Below are positions 38,867 through 49,355 of a stretch of 64,000 bases of DNA, piece by piece. The position numbers were made by a program, and so were the translations under genes. Source of the DNA: Acinetobacter calcoaceticus (GTDB taxonomy: Bacteria; Pseudomonadota; Gammaproteobacteria; Pseudomonadales; Moraxellaceae); contig NZ_JADVKT010000010.1 of NCBI RefSeq assembly GCF_016508255.1, forward strand, positions 21,489 to 85,488, written 5' to 3'. Each line of letters starts with the position of its first letter. Position 1 is the stretch's first letter. The notes below the pieces were generated by a model. That model had not been told where the DNA came from. It ran no database searches and saw only the letters and a program-made list of their open reading frames with translations.

Positions 38867-39403
38867 TTAACCGTTATTTTGCTTCTCTTTGATTTCTGCC
38901 AAAGTTTTGCAATCAATACATAGAGTTGCTGTTGGGCGTGCTTCTAAACGGCGTAAGCCAATTTCGATACCACACGTTTCACAGAAACCATAGTCTTCAT
39001 TTTTAATTGCTTCCATGGACTGTTCGATTTTACGAATTAACTTACGTTCACGGTCACGTGTACGCAATTCAATTGCAAACTCTTCTTCCTGGGTGGCACG
39101 GTCATTCACATCGGGCAATGCAGTTGATTCGTCTTGCATCGTATTCAACGTACGATCAACTTCAGACATCAATTCAGCTTTCCATGCTTGCAGAATTTGT
39201 CGGAAATGCTCGAGCTGTCCTTCAGACATGTACTCTTCATTTTTCTTAGGTTGATAAGGTGCAATACCAAATAAACTTGCAGTTGTGCCTATGTCAGAAG
39301 TTTTAGGTTTCACTTTACGTGCACGTTTTGCAGAAGCTTTTTCACCTTCCACTACAACTTCTGTATGTTCATCCAAAACTTGGTTGTGGTTGTCATTCGC
39401 CAT
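38867..39403 (-). CDS. dksA: RNA polymerase-binding transcription factor DksA
   Basis: The 178-residue ppGpp cofactor binds the RNA polymerase secondary channel. The coiled-coil tip carries DVNDRATQEEE (near residues 99-109) with the acidic residues needed for function, and the C-terminal zinc finger is CETCGIEIGLRR...LCIDC. The longer frame from 39427 adds eight residues; I chose the ATG at 39403 (MANDNHNQ), which has GAGGAA about ten bases upstream. Compared with E. coli (151) it has a Lys/Arg-rich N-terminal extension. It is followed at once by gluQ, the same gene order as E. coli. Confidence 0.94.
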   Translation of the reverse strand: MANDNHNQVLDEHTEVVVEGEKASAKRARKVKPKTSDIGTTASLFGIAPYQPKKNEEYMSEGQLEHFRQILQAWKAELMSEVDRTLNTMQDESTALPDVNDRATQEEEFAIELRTRDRERKLIRKIEQSMEAIKNEDYGFCETCGIEIGLRRLEARPTATLCIDCKTLAEIKEKQNNG

Positions 39404-39613
39404 AATAGGGCATTCCTCATCATACACGTATTATCTATACGCAAAAAATATGGTGATATGCAAGTGTTTTTATAGAAAACCATCGATGGATTTTCCCATC
39501 GGGTCGTCATCATATAGATTTTTCCTGCAAGATGATAGTCATTCCGCCTCGTAAATAATTTCAAAACGTGTTTACCCTAGTCATAATTGCATATAAGCAT
39601 ATAAAAATTAGGG

Positions 39614-40426
39614 CTAATAGCCTGAAATATCAATATTTATAAGGCCGTGAAAATTTTCAAGACGGAACACTTCTGTTTCAAAACTACCATCGTTTTTTAG
39701 ACGAATGTAACGGTAGCCGGGAGCATTTTGGTCTAGGGCAAACTCATTACTGAACGGTTTGAACTGAACACTTGTCGATGGTGTCGAGAAAAATTCGATC
39801 CCTTGCCAAGTGTTTAGTGAGTCTTGGTGAACATGCCCGCAGACTAAAGCTTTTACATTTTTAAATGGAGCTAATGTTGTAAGCAACGCATTAGAATTTT
39901 GTAACTTGTGATGATCAATCCATTTAGATTTCATTGCAAAAGGATGATGATGACAAGCCAGCAGAACAGGGTTATCTGCATATTCTTCGAGTAATGCCGC
40001 TAAATTTTTTAGTTGTTCTGGTGACAGATGTCCATCAATCTGACCTTTTACTGCACTATTTAATAAAATAACGCGCCAGTTTCCTAAGCAAATGACCACA
40101 GGTTCCTGATGGTTTTCTTTATGCAATGGAAAATGGTCAACGTTATCATGATTACCCAGTGTCTGAAAAAAAGGCAGGCCTAACGTTTGCATATATTGAA
40201 TATAACGTTTGTATGTAATAGGCGTCGGTGCTTGAGCCAGATCACCAGTATGGATAATGGCATCAGTTTCAGGATGTTTTTTCAGGATCTGTTGAATAAT
40301 GGCATGAAAACTTTCTTCAGGATTCATACCCACAAATTCTAAGTGTGGATACTCCAATAGGTGGGTATCGGTAATTTGTATAATGACATGGTCTTTTTGT
40401 GAATGTGTTGAGACTTGAAAAGTCAC
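39614..40426 (-). CDS. cpdA: 3',5'-cyclic-AMP phosphodiesterase CpdA
   Basis: The calcineurin-like phosphoesterase shows all metal motifs in order: ITDTHL (D-x-H), HTGDLAQ, TLGNHDNVDH, ACHHHPF and CGHVHQD. It would hydrolyse cAMP and tune Vfr/Crp-type regulation. The frame opens at 40477, but GAGGTAGGA is followed by a GTG at 40426 whose GTGA overlaps the nudF stop by four bases, giving VTFQVSTHSQKD and 270 residues, the usual size. The pairing with nudF is conserved in gammaproteobacteria. Confidence 0.9.
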   Translation of the reverse strand: MTFQVSTHSQKDHVIIQITDTHLLEYPHLEFVGMNPEESFHAIIQQILKKHPETDAIIHTGDLAQAPTPITYKRYIQYMQTLGLPFFQTLGNHDNVDHFPLHKENHQEPVVICLGNWRVILLNSAVKGQIDGHLSPEQLKNLAALLEEYADNPVLLACHHHPFAMKSKWIDHHKLQNSNALLTTLAPFKNVKALVCGHVHQDSLNTWQGIEFFSTPSTSVQFKPFSNEFALDQNAPGYRYIRLKNDGSFETEVFRLENFHGLINIDISGY

Positions 40427-41055
40427 CGTCCTACCTCGTCGGATTTTATTATCGTTGTGATGTGTTGAGATAGCCATTGTAACGCCATAATGACAGGGGC
40501 ATTTCTCAAACGTCCTTGACTTAATAATGTTGATATTTCGCTGTAGTTAAACAGGTGTAAAAGAATATTTTCACCTTCATCAGGCATGCCAAAAACTCCA
40601 CCTTCTGTTGGTAGATCTGTTTCGGCAACATATAAGTGAAATATTTCTGAGCACGCCCCTGCAGACGGATAAAAGCTGAATAGATGTTGTACATGATTAA
40701 TGGTACATCCGGACTCTTCAAGCGTTTCACGGCGAATACAGCTCTCTGGAGTCTCATCTCCATCTAATACACCTGCAATGATTTCCAATTGCCATGGTGA
40801 ATAGTCATTAATTGCACCAACCCGAAATTGTTCAATCAGTGCAAATTGTTGTCTTTGATCGTTGTAGAGTAGAACACCAGCTGCTTCAGGGCGATGAACA
40901 CGCTCACGCTGCAATACATGAGTATATTCAAACTGATTAAATAGACGATGTCGAAGGCTGACTTTTTCAACTTGAATAAAACCACGGAATAGAGATTCGC
41001 GTGATGTTACTTCGACATCTTTAGATGTATAACTTGGACGTTCAACAATACTCAT
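40423..41055 (-). CDS. nudF: ADP-ribose pyrophosphatase (Nudix, NudF)
   Basis: The 210-residue enzyme hydrolyses ADP-ribose to AMP and ribose-5-phosphate. The Nudix box GVLDGDETPESCIRRETLEESG lies near residues 95-116 and keeps the REx2EE core; the preceding residues AGVL are typical of the ADP-ribose subgroup. N-terminal beta-strands form the dimer domain. It is upstream of and overlaps cpdA on the minus strand, as in E. coli. Confidence 0.9.
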   Translation of the reverse strand: MSIVERPSYTSKDVEVTSRESLFRGFIQVEKVSLRHRLFNQFEYTHVLQRERVHRPEAAGVLLYNDQRQQFALIEQFRVGAINDYSPWQLEIIAGVLDGDETPESCIRRETLEESGCTINHVQHLFSFYPSAGACSEIFHLYVAETDLPTEGGVFGMPDEGENILLHLFNYSEISTLLSQGRLRNAPVIMALQWLSQHITTIIKSDEVGR

Positions 41056-41130
41056 GATTCGATCAGGACGAAATCTATTTATTTCATCCTAACCGAGAAT
41101 CATGGCTAGGCAAGTGTTTTTTTTGAATAT

Positions 41131-43038
<1,908 letters not shown>

Positions 43039-43114
43039 TCAAGCACGACCAAAAACGATGGCGGATTTATCTTTGTGAGATAAATTTAAGGCTTTAAGTT
43101 TTCAGATGGCTTGA

Positions 43115-43225
43115 TTCCTACGCAGGTCTTAACCTGATCAGGTTCAACGGTACTCATGTTCAAACTTGTGTTGCGATAACACGGAATTTACACAATCTCA
43201 GCGAGCTATTACTCGCGCTCCGTCA
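43115..43225 (-). promoter_or_regulatory. TPP riboswitch (THI element) upstream of thiC
   Basis: Read on the minus strand, the region begins GGAGCGCGAG and CTGAGA, and later has CCGTTGAACCTGATCAGG and ends CTGCGTAGGAA. These are the conserved CUGAGA, ACCUGA and GCGNAGGGA-like parts of the THI box. The regulated gene thiC begins about 105 bases further on. The variable P3 arm contains the hairpin TTCCGTG/TTATCGCAAC. Whether control is by attenuation or by start-site masking is not obvious. Confidence 0.92.
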
Positions 43226-43266
43226 AGCGATTTACAGACTAACATGTTTTAGGTTGGGTGGCATTG

Positions 43267-43488
43267 TCAATTTGTATCTATACAAACCGCATCCATATGG
43301 CAGTCACGATAGACTTCAGTGTTCCATGGTGAATCCAATTTTAATACCTGCTCAAGTTGTTCATGAGTCATCTGATAATTTGATTTTTTATCGCCATTCT
43401 TATCAGTTAAAACTATTTTAAATTGCTTATTACATCCAGCTAAAAGTAGGGCGCTATACATACTCATCATTAGAACTTTTTTCATCAT
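43267..43488 (-). CDS. Small predicted lipoprotein
   Basis: The frame opens at 43518, but the ATG pair at 43488/43485 gives a proper lipoprotein signal peptide: MMKKVLMMSMYSALLLAGC, with lipobox LAGC and Cys at residue 19. The 54-residue mature part is hydrophilic, contains two further Cys (RDCHMDAVC) that could form a disulfide, and has no family I recognise. It diverges from the TetR gene, with the candidate operator between them, so it might belong to that regulon. Function is unknown. Confidence 0.65.
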   Translation of the reverse strand: MMKKVLMMSMYSALLLAGCNKQFKIVLTDKNGDKKSNYQMTHEQLEQVLKLDSPWNTEVYRDCHMDAVCIDTN

Positions 43489-43565
43489 TGTATTTTTATC
43501 AAAGTGAATATTGCTCAAATTATAAAGTTTAAAAAGATTGCATCATTGTTAGAAATCTTTATTAT

Positions 43566-43585
43566 TAGGTAGGTCGGTCTACTTA
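43566..43585. promoter_or_regulatory. Candidate TetR-family operator
   Basis: The inverted repeat TAGGTAG-N6-CTACTTA is centred 20 bases before the TetR start, in the divergent promoter region. It has the TAGACC/GGTCTA flavour often bound by TetR repressors. This is inference from symmetry and position. Confidence 0.5.
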
Positions 43586-43596
43586 ACGGTAAAGCT

Positions 43597-44178
43597 ATGA
43601 ATGATAAAACAGCAAGACAGAAAATTCTCGATGCTGCTGCAACTTTGTTTTATAACGATGGCATTACTGCAACTGGAATTAACTCTGTTACGGCTAAAGC
43701 AGATGTTGCTAAAATGTCGCTTTATAATAATTTTTCTTCAAAAAGCGAGCTTGTCGATGCCTACATTGCTGCGCGTCATCAAGAATGGCTCGATCTCTAT
43801 CAAAAGCGTTTAGAAAAAATAAAATCAGCTAAAGAAGCTATTTTGGCCGTATTTGATGCCTATCAAGACCATGCGGAATTTGCCTATGAAAAAGGCTTTC
43901 GAGGTTGTGGGTTATTGAATGCTGCGGCTGAGTTTCCGGCAAATAGTGCAGGTCGAAGTGCTGTAAGACAGCATAAAGAAGAAGTCGAGGCCATTGTTGC
44001 TCAACATTTAAGAAAATTAATACCAGACTCCCAACGCGTTAGTTATATGGCTACGCAGCTTTCCTTTCTTTTAGAAGGCTCTATGGCAAGAGCTGGTTTG
44101 GAGGGTAATAGTCGTCAACTCTTATTAGCAAAGCAAATGGCAGAAGATCTTTTAAATAGAGAATGCCCGCATGATTAG
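43597..44178 (+). CDS. TetR/AcrR-family transcriptional regulator
   Basis: The 193-residue protein has the N-terminal TetR helix-turn-helix (ARQKILDAAATLFYNDGITATGINSV... AKMSLYNNFSSKSELVDAYI, residues 5-56) and an all-helical ligand domain containing FRGCGLLNAAAEFP, a motif shared by one TetR subgroup. It overlaps the following EamA transporter gene by eight bases, so it probably controls this transporter and itself through the palindrome just upstream. The inducer is unknown. Confidence 0.88.
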   Translation: MNDKTARQKILDAAATLFYNDGITATGINSVTAKADVAKMSLYNNFSSKSELVDAYIAARHQEWLDLYQKRLEKIKSAKEAILAVFDAYQDHAEFAYEKGFRGCGLLNAAAEFPANSAGRSAVRQHKEEVEAIVAQHLRKLIPDSQRVSYMATQLSFLLEGSMARAGLEGNSRQLLLAKQMAEDLLNRECPHD

Positions 44179-45076
44179 CCTCATTAAAAATAGTAGTTAT
44201 GGGGGCACAATTGCGATTTTAGTTGCCTCGGTTTTATGGGGAACAACGGGTACTGCGGCGGCATTTGCACCAACACTTGGACCATTGGCAATTGGTGCGG
44301 TGGCTATGGGGGGCGGTGGTCTTTTACAAGCCTTGGTTGCATCGCGGGCGATACGGGAAAACCGACAATTTATAAGGAAAAATCTTTCAATACTGCTTCT
44401 GGGTATTGTGGCGGTTGGTATTTATCCTTTGGCTTTTTATTCCTCGATGCATTATGCAGGAATTACGATTGGCACTGTGGTTTCAATTGGTTCTGCTCCG
44501 CTGATTGCAGCTATTTTAGAGCGGTTCTTTGATCGTAAGTCTTTGTCAGCTATCTGGTTTCTAAGTTTCATTTGCGGGGTTATTGGCGTAAGTATGTTAT
44601 CCATGGGTGAAAGTCATGCGATACAAGAAAGCACAAATGAATGGAATAAAATATTTGGTATCTTTTTAGGGCTTATCGCTGCTACAACCTACTCACTTTA
44701 CTCCTGGGTGGCGAAAAGATTAATAGACAGAGGTGTCGCGGCTAAAGCTTCAATGGGCATGATTATGGGCGGTGGGGCAGTTATCTTGCTTCCAACCTTA
44801 TTGGTTACAGGTGGAGGATTGTTGCAAAGTTCAACCAATTTACTGGTGGCTGGTTATATGATGCTGATTCCTATGTTTTTGGGTTACTTACTTTTCGGTT
44901 TCGGTCTAAAAACAGTAAATGCCAGCAAAGCAACGACCTTAACTTTATTTGAACCTTTAGTCGCTGCAATTTTTGCCATTGTGTTAGTAGGGGAGCATGT
45001 TTCATGGTTGGGTTGGATAGGGATGTTTTTGATTTTTATTTGTATTTTAATATTGTCAAAAACTAAGAACGCTTAA
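44171..45076 (+). CDS. EamA/DMT-family transporter
   Basis: The 301-residue protein has ten predicted transmembrane helices arranged as two EamA repeats (about residues 12-143 and 155-297). The first helix carries VLWGTTGTAAAFAP and the end of each repeat is the typical P/E-rich helix pair (GSAPLIAAILE; LTLFEPLVAAIFA). Members export amino acids, metabolites or drugs. Translation is coupled to the TetR regulator by an overlap. Substrate cannot be predicted. Confidence 0.88.
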   Translation: MISLIKNSSYGGTIAILVASVLWGTTGTAAAFAPTLGPLAIGAVAMGGGGLLQALVASRAIRENRQFIRKNLSILLLGIVAVGIYPLAFYSSMHYAGITIGTVVSIGSAPLIAAILERFFDRKSLSAIWFLSFICGVIGVSMLSMGESHAIQESTNEWNKIFGIFLGLIAATTYSLYSWVAKRLIDRGVAAKASMGMIMGGGAVILLPTLLVTGGGLLQSSTNLLVAGYMMLIPMFLGYLLFGFGLKTVNASKATTLTLFEPLVAAIFAIVLVGEHVSWLGWIGMFLIFICILILSKTKNA

Positions 45077-45156
45077 AAAACTAAAACTTTTAATGGCTTG
45101 AGTTTGATTAGAATTTTTCTTAGTCTTAAAGCCAAGTTTTATCGTTGATTTAAACA

Positions 45157-46503
45157 ATGAAAATAAAATTAATGCTTGTGGCGGGTTTATGGAGTTTGAC
45201 CTCGTCGAGTTTTGCTCTAGATTTGGTTGAAACTTATGAGCGCGCGAAACAAAATGATCCGACATGGCAAGCGAATCAACAACAATTTGAAGCAGATCAG
45301 CTCAATTTAGGCTTGGCAACGGGTGCTTTACTACCCACTGTTACCTTGTCTGGAAAAATTAACCGTAATAGTCAAACAGTAAAACGTTCAAATTTTCCAG
45401 GTGTTGATCAAGAAGGGCTTTCTGATGCTTTAGTGAGTAATACCTCGACCACCAAACAAGCAACTTTAAGTGCGCGTCAGCCGCTATTTCGAATGGATGC
45501 ATGGGAAGGTTATAAACAGGTTAAAACCTCAGTTGCTTTAAGTGAAATTACTTTAAAACTGCAAAAACAAGACCATGTTTTAAATGTAGCAGAAGCGTAT
45601 TTTAATGTGCTGCGTCAACAAGCTCTTAGTGTTGCATACTTACAAGAAGAAAAAGCTTTGCTTGAGCAGCTCAATATGATGAATGCCAAACTCAAAGAAG
45701 GTTTGGTGGCACGTAGTGATGTGAGTGAAGCAAATGCTCAATATCAAAATGCCAGAGCCAATCGTATTTCAACCAATGTTCAATTACTTTTAGCCCAAGA
45801 ACAGCTTTCAGAATATATTGGGTCTTATCAAGATAAGCTTGCTGTACTGCGGAGTGATTTTAATTTTCAAAAGCCTTATCCAGCAGAGCTGAATGATTGG
45901 ATTTCTTTGGCGCAGCAAAAAAATCTAAAGATCCAGCAAGCCCGTTTACAGCAACAATATAGTGAAGATCAGCGCCGTGTGGAAAAGGCCGCGCTTTATC
46001 CTCAAATTGATGCTGTTGCCAGCTATGGTTATACAAAACAGACACCTGAGACACTCATTTCGACTGATGGAAAATTTGATCAGGTTGGTGTAGAAATGAA
46101 CTGGAATTTATTTAATGGTGGGCGCACTCGAACATCAATTAAAAAAGCCACTGTAGAAGCCAATAAAGCTCAGGCTCAACTTGATGCGGCCATTCGTCGT
46201 GCCAATGTCGATGTTAAAAGTGCCTTTATGCAGGTAGATACGGACCAAGCAAAACTTGCAGCAAGAAAAGCTGCAATGGATTCGTCTTCTTTAGTTTCTC
46301 AAGCTTCAAAAGCGAGCTATAACGAAGGGTTGAAAAGCATGGTAGATGTTTTATTGGCACAGCGTAATGCTTTTTCAGCAAAACAGGATTATCTTAATGC
46401 TCAATATGACTATTTATTAAATGTACTTCGGTTAAAAGCTGCGGTAGGCCAGTTAGGTGAAAAAGATCTGGTTGAGCTAAATAACTGGTTAACCTATCAG
46501 TAA
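45157..46503 (+). CDS. tolC: TolC-family outer-membrane efflux channel
   Basis: The 448-residue precursor has a signal peptide (cleavage near SSSFALD, residue 21) and the duplicated outer-membrane efflux domain: DLVETYERAKQNDPTWQA at the start, NVAEAYFNVL near 146, the second-repeat segment AALYPQIDAVASYGY near 279, and FMQVDTDQAKLAARK near 367. It should form the trimeric channel for type I secretion and RND pumps. It resembles the A. baumannii TolC-like protein reported as AbuO, from memory. Unlike dedicated OprM channels it lacks a lipobox. It has its own promoter region of about 80 bases. Confidence 0.88.
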   Translation: MKIKLMLVAGLWSLTSSSFALDLVETYERAKQNDPTWQANQQQFEADQLNLGLATGALLPTVTLSGKINRNSQTVKRSNFPGVDQEGLSDALVSNTSTTKQATLSARQPLFRMDAWEGYKQVKTSVALSEITLKLQKQDHVLNVAEAYFNVLRQQALSVAYLQEEKALLEQLNMMNAKLKEGLVARSDVSEANAQYQNARANRISTNVQLLLAQEQLSEYIGSYQDKLAVLRSDFNFQKPYPAELNDWISLAQQKNLKIQQARLQQQYSEDQRRVEKAALYPQIDAVASYGYTKQTPETLISTDGKFDQVGVEMNWNLFNGGRTRTSIKKATVEANKAQAQLDAAIRRANVDVKSAFMQVDTDQAKLAARKAAMDSSSLVSQASKASYNEGLKSMVDVLLAQRNAFSAKQDYLNAQYDYLLNVLRLKAAVGQLGEKDLVELNNWLTYQ

Positions 46504-46608
46504 TAACATGCTTTTATCTGAAATTTAATTTTGTCATAAAAACTTAATGATTGCTGTGTTCTAATGCTCAATCATTTTATTCCTGCGCCATCATGTTGGA
46601 GGCTTCCC

Positions 46609-47331
46609 TTGAGTCCAAGTAATCCGGTGTTAAGCCATCATATTTCTTCTCAATTTAATGAAGATTTGCAAGATGTAAACACAAAGTTTATGACCATGGG
46701 TGGCTTGGTCGAACAACAGGTCGCAAATGCAATTCATTCTTTGCTTGATACAGATGCAAATTTAGCAATTGATGTTCAATTTAAAGATAATGCAGTCAAT
46801 CAATACGAACGTGATATTGATGAGGGTTTAACACTAATTTTGGCACGACGTCATCCGGCAGCGATTGACTTGCGTATGGTTATTGCCATGAGTAAAGCCA
46901 ATACTGACCTTGAGCGAATTGGTGACGAAGCTGCAAAAATTGCACGTATTGCACAAAACCTTTGTGAAGAGGGTGGTTCACCTCGTGGCTACATGGAAAC
47001 TCGCCATATTGGGAACCAAGTCCGTGTCATGATTCATGATGCACTGGATGCTTTTGCGCGTTTAGATGCAGATCAGGCATTACGTGTACTTTTAGCCGAT
47101 GCTGACATTGACCGTGAATATCAATCTGCAACACGTACATTAATGACCTATATGATTGAAGATCCACGCCATATTGCTCGTGTGATTAATGTCATGTGGG
47201 TATTGCGTTCTTTAGAGCGTATTGGTGACCATGCACGTAACATTGCTGAGCAAGTGATTTATATGGCGAAAGGCTTTGATGCTCGCCATACCAAAATTGA
47301 AGAAATTGAAGCCAAAGTCCACGAAAAGTAA
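46609..47331 (+). CDS. phoU: Phosphate signalling protein PhoU
   Basis: The three-helix-bundle repeat protein restrains the PhoR/PstSCAB phosphate response. The longest frame begins at 46564, but TTGGAGG at 46596-46602 lies six bases before a TTG at 46609, giving LSPSNPVLSHHISSQFNEDL and 240 residues, the usual size. Both PhoU repeats are visible, with metal-binding segments DLERIGDEAAKIA (near 104) and RSLERIGDHARNIAE (near 204). It is not beside pst or phoBR genes here. Confidence 0.9.
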   Translation: MSPSNPVLSHHISSQFNEDLQDVNTKFMTMGGLVEQQVANAIHSLLDTDANLAIDVQFKDNAVNQYERDIDEGLTLILARRHPAAIDLRMVIAMSKANTDLERIGDEAAKIARIAQNLCEEGGSPRGYMETRHIGNQVRVMIHDALDAFARLDADQALRVLLADADIDREYQSATRTLMTYMIEDPRHIARVINVMWVLRSLERIGDHARNIAEQVIYMAKGFDARHTKIEEIEAKVHEK

Positions 47332-47350
47332 GACTTGAGCTGAAATACTT

Positions 47351-47379
47351 AAAAGCCTTGTTTTGAACAAGGTTTTTTT
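47351..47379 (+). terminator. Intrinsic terminator after phoU
   Basis: The stem AAAAGCCTTGTT/AACAAGGTTTTTTT ends the phoU transcript 20 bases after its stop. Confidence 0.85.
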
Positions 47380-47397
47380 ATTTTGAAGATAATAGAT

Positions 47398-47489
47398 AAA
47401 AAAAGTCCCGAACTTTGGGGGAAAAGTTCAGGACGGAAAATCAAGTGCATTAATAAAAAACACGACAGGGATCGTGTCCTTCTTGCTAT
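47398..47489 (-). ncRNA. Candidate small RNA between phoU and yggX
   Basis: On the minus strand a promoter-like ATGACA-N17-TAATAT (47496-47524) would start a transcript near 47489. It holds two hairpins, ACACGA/TCGTGT (47460-47477) followed by T6, and GTCCTGAACT/AGTTCGGGAC (47405-47434, one G-U pair) followed by T7 at 47398-47404. The second is a convincing intrinsic terminator only on the minus strand. No ORF of note lies within. About 92 nt, with a C-rich terminal loop and a U-rich linker that could bind Hfq. I know no named sRNA here. Confidence 0.45.
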
Positions 47490-47495
47490 GAATTA

Positions 47496-47524
47496 ATATT
47501 AAGTTCTTCACTTTTTTATGTCAT
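47496..47524 (-). promoter_or_regulatory. Promoter of the candidate sRNA
   Basis: ATGACA (five of six match to TTGACA) and TAATAT (four of six) are separated by 17 bases on the minus strand. Confidence 0.4.
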
Positions 47525-47578
47525 GTAGAGTCCTGTTTGCTCTATGTAAGGCTTTTTATGATTGTGTAAGTTTCACGT

Positions 47579-47615
47579 AAAAAAGGCAGGTCTATGTATA
47601 TAGACCTGCCTTTTT
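47579..47615. terminator. Bidirectional intrinsic terminator after yggX
   Basis: A long stem AAAAAGGCAGGTCTAT/ATAGACCTGCCTTTTT with a four-to-six-base loop ends the yggX transcript and would isolate the sRNA candidate from it. Confidence 0.85.
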
Positions 47616-47642
47616 AATAATGAGTGAGCTAAAGCAAGCTGA

Positions 47643-47912
47643 TTATTCAGGTTTCCAGCCTTCCGCCTTTTCTACACTCTCATCATTGTTGAAGAACTTC
47701 TCACGTTGTTCTTCAAGAAACTTCTTTGAATCTGGTTCAAACACATTTAAGCGCTTTTCATTAATCAGCGTAGTTTGGTGTTGTAACCATTCTTGCCACG
47801 CTTGTTTAGAAACATTTTCAAAAAAATCTTGGCCTTTAGCACCAGGAAAAGGAGCGAAGTCTAGACCTTCCATTTCCTTTTGATATTTTCGGCAAAATAC
47901 TTGTCGACTCAT
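47643..47912 (-). CDS. yggX: Probable Fe(2+)-trafficking protein YggX
   Basis: The 89-residue protein begins [23 protein letters not shown] and continues with [22 protein letters not shown], the YggX signature including the conserved Cys7. It protects iron-sulfur clusters from oxidative damage and may pass iron. It lies 9 bases after argH on the same strand and is likely cotranscribed with it. Confidence 0.93.
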   Translation of the reverse strand: MSRQVFCRKYQKEMEGLDFAPFPGAKGQDFFENVSKQAWQEWLQHQTTLINEKRLNVFEPDSKKFLEEQREKFFNNDESVEKAEGWKPE

Positions 47913-47921
47913 GTTTTATCC

Positions 47922-49355
47922 TTAAGCGTATAACTGTTCTAAACGTGTATGGGCACGAGCAATAGCAGCTTCAACCTGTTTTGGTGAAGTTCCGCCAATA
48001 TGATCACGTGCATTTACAGAAGCTTCTAGTGTTAATGCTTTATCAAACACATCTGCTGTGATTAAGTCAGAGAATTGTTGTAATTGCTCAAGTGTTAACT
48101 CAGATAAATCTTTTTCTTCAGCGACACCTAATGCAACTGCTTTACCTACAATTTCATGCGCATCACGGAAAGCCACACCTTTTTTCACTAAGTAGTCAGC
48201 AAGATCGGTCGCGGTAGAGAATCCACGCAGTGCAGCTTCACGCATGATTTCAATATTTGCAACCAATGCAGGAATCATGTCTGCAAATGCCATGAGTGAA
48301 CCACGAACCGTATCGATTGCATCAAATAAAGGTTCTTTATCTTCTTGGTTATCTTTGTTGTATGCCAATGGTTGACCTTTCATTAGCGTGAGTAAGCTAA
48401 TTAAATCACCAAATACACGGCCTGATTTACCACGAATAAGCTCTGGAACATCTGGGTTTTTCTTCTGCGGCATAATTGAAGAGCCAGTACAGAAGCGGTC
48501 AGGAATGTTAACAAATTTGAACTGTGCAGAAGTCCAAAGAATCAGTTCTTCAGACATACGTGATAAATGCATCATGATCAGTGCAGCAGCAGAGTTAAAT
48601 TCGATGGCAAAGTCACGGTCAGATACAGCATCAAGAGAGTTTTCAGATACAGCTTCAAACCCCAAAAGTTCTGCTGTATAGGCACGGTCAATCGGATAAG
48701 TTGTACCAGCAAGAGCAGCTGAACCAAGTGGCATGCGGTTAACGCGCTTACGACAATCTTGAAGACGTTCAGAGTCACGAATCAACATTTCAAACCATGC
48801 TAACAAGTGATGACCAAAAGTCACAGGCTGAGCAGTTTGTAGGTGTGTAAAGCCCGGCATAATGGTATTTACATTTTTGGCAGCCAAGCCTAACAAGCCT
48901 TTTTGTAAACGTTCTAATAATTTTAAAATATCATCAATTTCGTCGCGTAGGTAAAGACGAATATCAGTTGCAACCTGATCGTTACGGCTACGGCCTGTGT
49001 GTAGTTTTTTACCTGTAATGCCAATACGTTGAGTCAAACGTGATTCAATGTTCATGTGAACATCTTCAAGATCGATGCGCCATTCAAAGTTTCCAGCCTC
49101 AATTTCTGAGCGAATGGTGTTTAAACCTTCAATAATGTCATCGCGTTCTGCTTCTGTGAGTACGCCAACTTTCGCAAGCATGGTAGCATGCGCAATCGAA
49201 CCAGCGATGTCTTGTTTATAAAAACGCTGGTCAAACTGAACAGAGGCGGTAAATTCGGCTACAAAAGCATCCGTCGCTTCAGAAAAACGACCACCCCACA
49301 TACCTGAGGTCTGGTCTGGGGTTACTGAATTAGGGGGATTTGAAGATGTGGTCAT
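47922..49355 (-). CDS. argH: Argininosuccinate lyase
   Basis: The 477-residue enzyme splits argininosuccinate into arginine and fumarate. The fumarase-superfamily signature [11 protein letters not shown] (near residue 288) contains the catalytic serine loop; THLQTAQP (near 170) and [10 protein letters not shown] (near 124) are also present. The N-terminal 18 residues before MWGGRF are extra and rich in Thr, Ser and Pro, so translation could alternatively start at the internal ATG at 49301. The proposed ATG overlaps the 5' end of the divergent algZ gene. Confidence 0.94.
   Translation of the reverse strand: MTTSSNPPNSVTPDQTSGMWGGRFSEATDAFVAEFTASVQFDQRFYKQDIAGSIAHATMLAKVGVLTEAERDDIIEGLNTIRSEIEAGNFEWRIDLEDVHMNIESRLTQRIGITGKKLHTGRSRNDQVATDIRLYLRDEIDDILKLLERLQKGLLGLAAKNVNTIMPGFTHLQTAQPVTFGHHLLAWFEMLIRDSERLQDCRKRVNRMPLGSAALAGTTYPIDRAYTAELLGFEAVSENSLDAVSDRDFAIEFNSAAALIMMHLSRMSEELILWTSAQFKFVNIPDRFCTGSSIMPQKKNPDVPELIRGKSGRVFGDLISLLTLMKGQPLAYNKDNQEDKEPLFDAIDTVRGSLMAFADMIPALVANIEIMREAALRGFSTATDLADYLVKKGVAFRDAHEIVGKAVALGVAEEKDLSELTLEQLQQFSDLITADVFDKALTLEASVNARDHIGGTSPKQVEAAIARAHTRLEQLYA

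Noticed and set aside
39007..39254. Two plus-strand ORFs opposite dksA
   Set aside because: Shadows of dksA in other frames, with no recognisable domain.
41080..41120. Hairpin with T8 run near the thiC end, plus strand
   Set aside because: The T run is only on the plus strand, where no gene ends; it does not fit a thiC terminator and may be chance.
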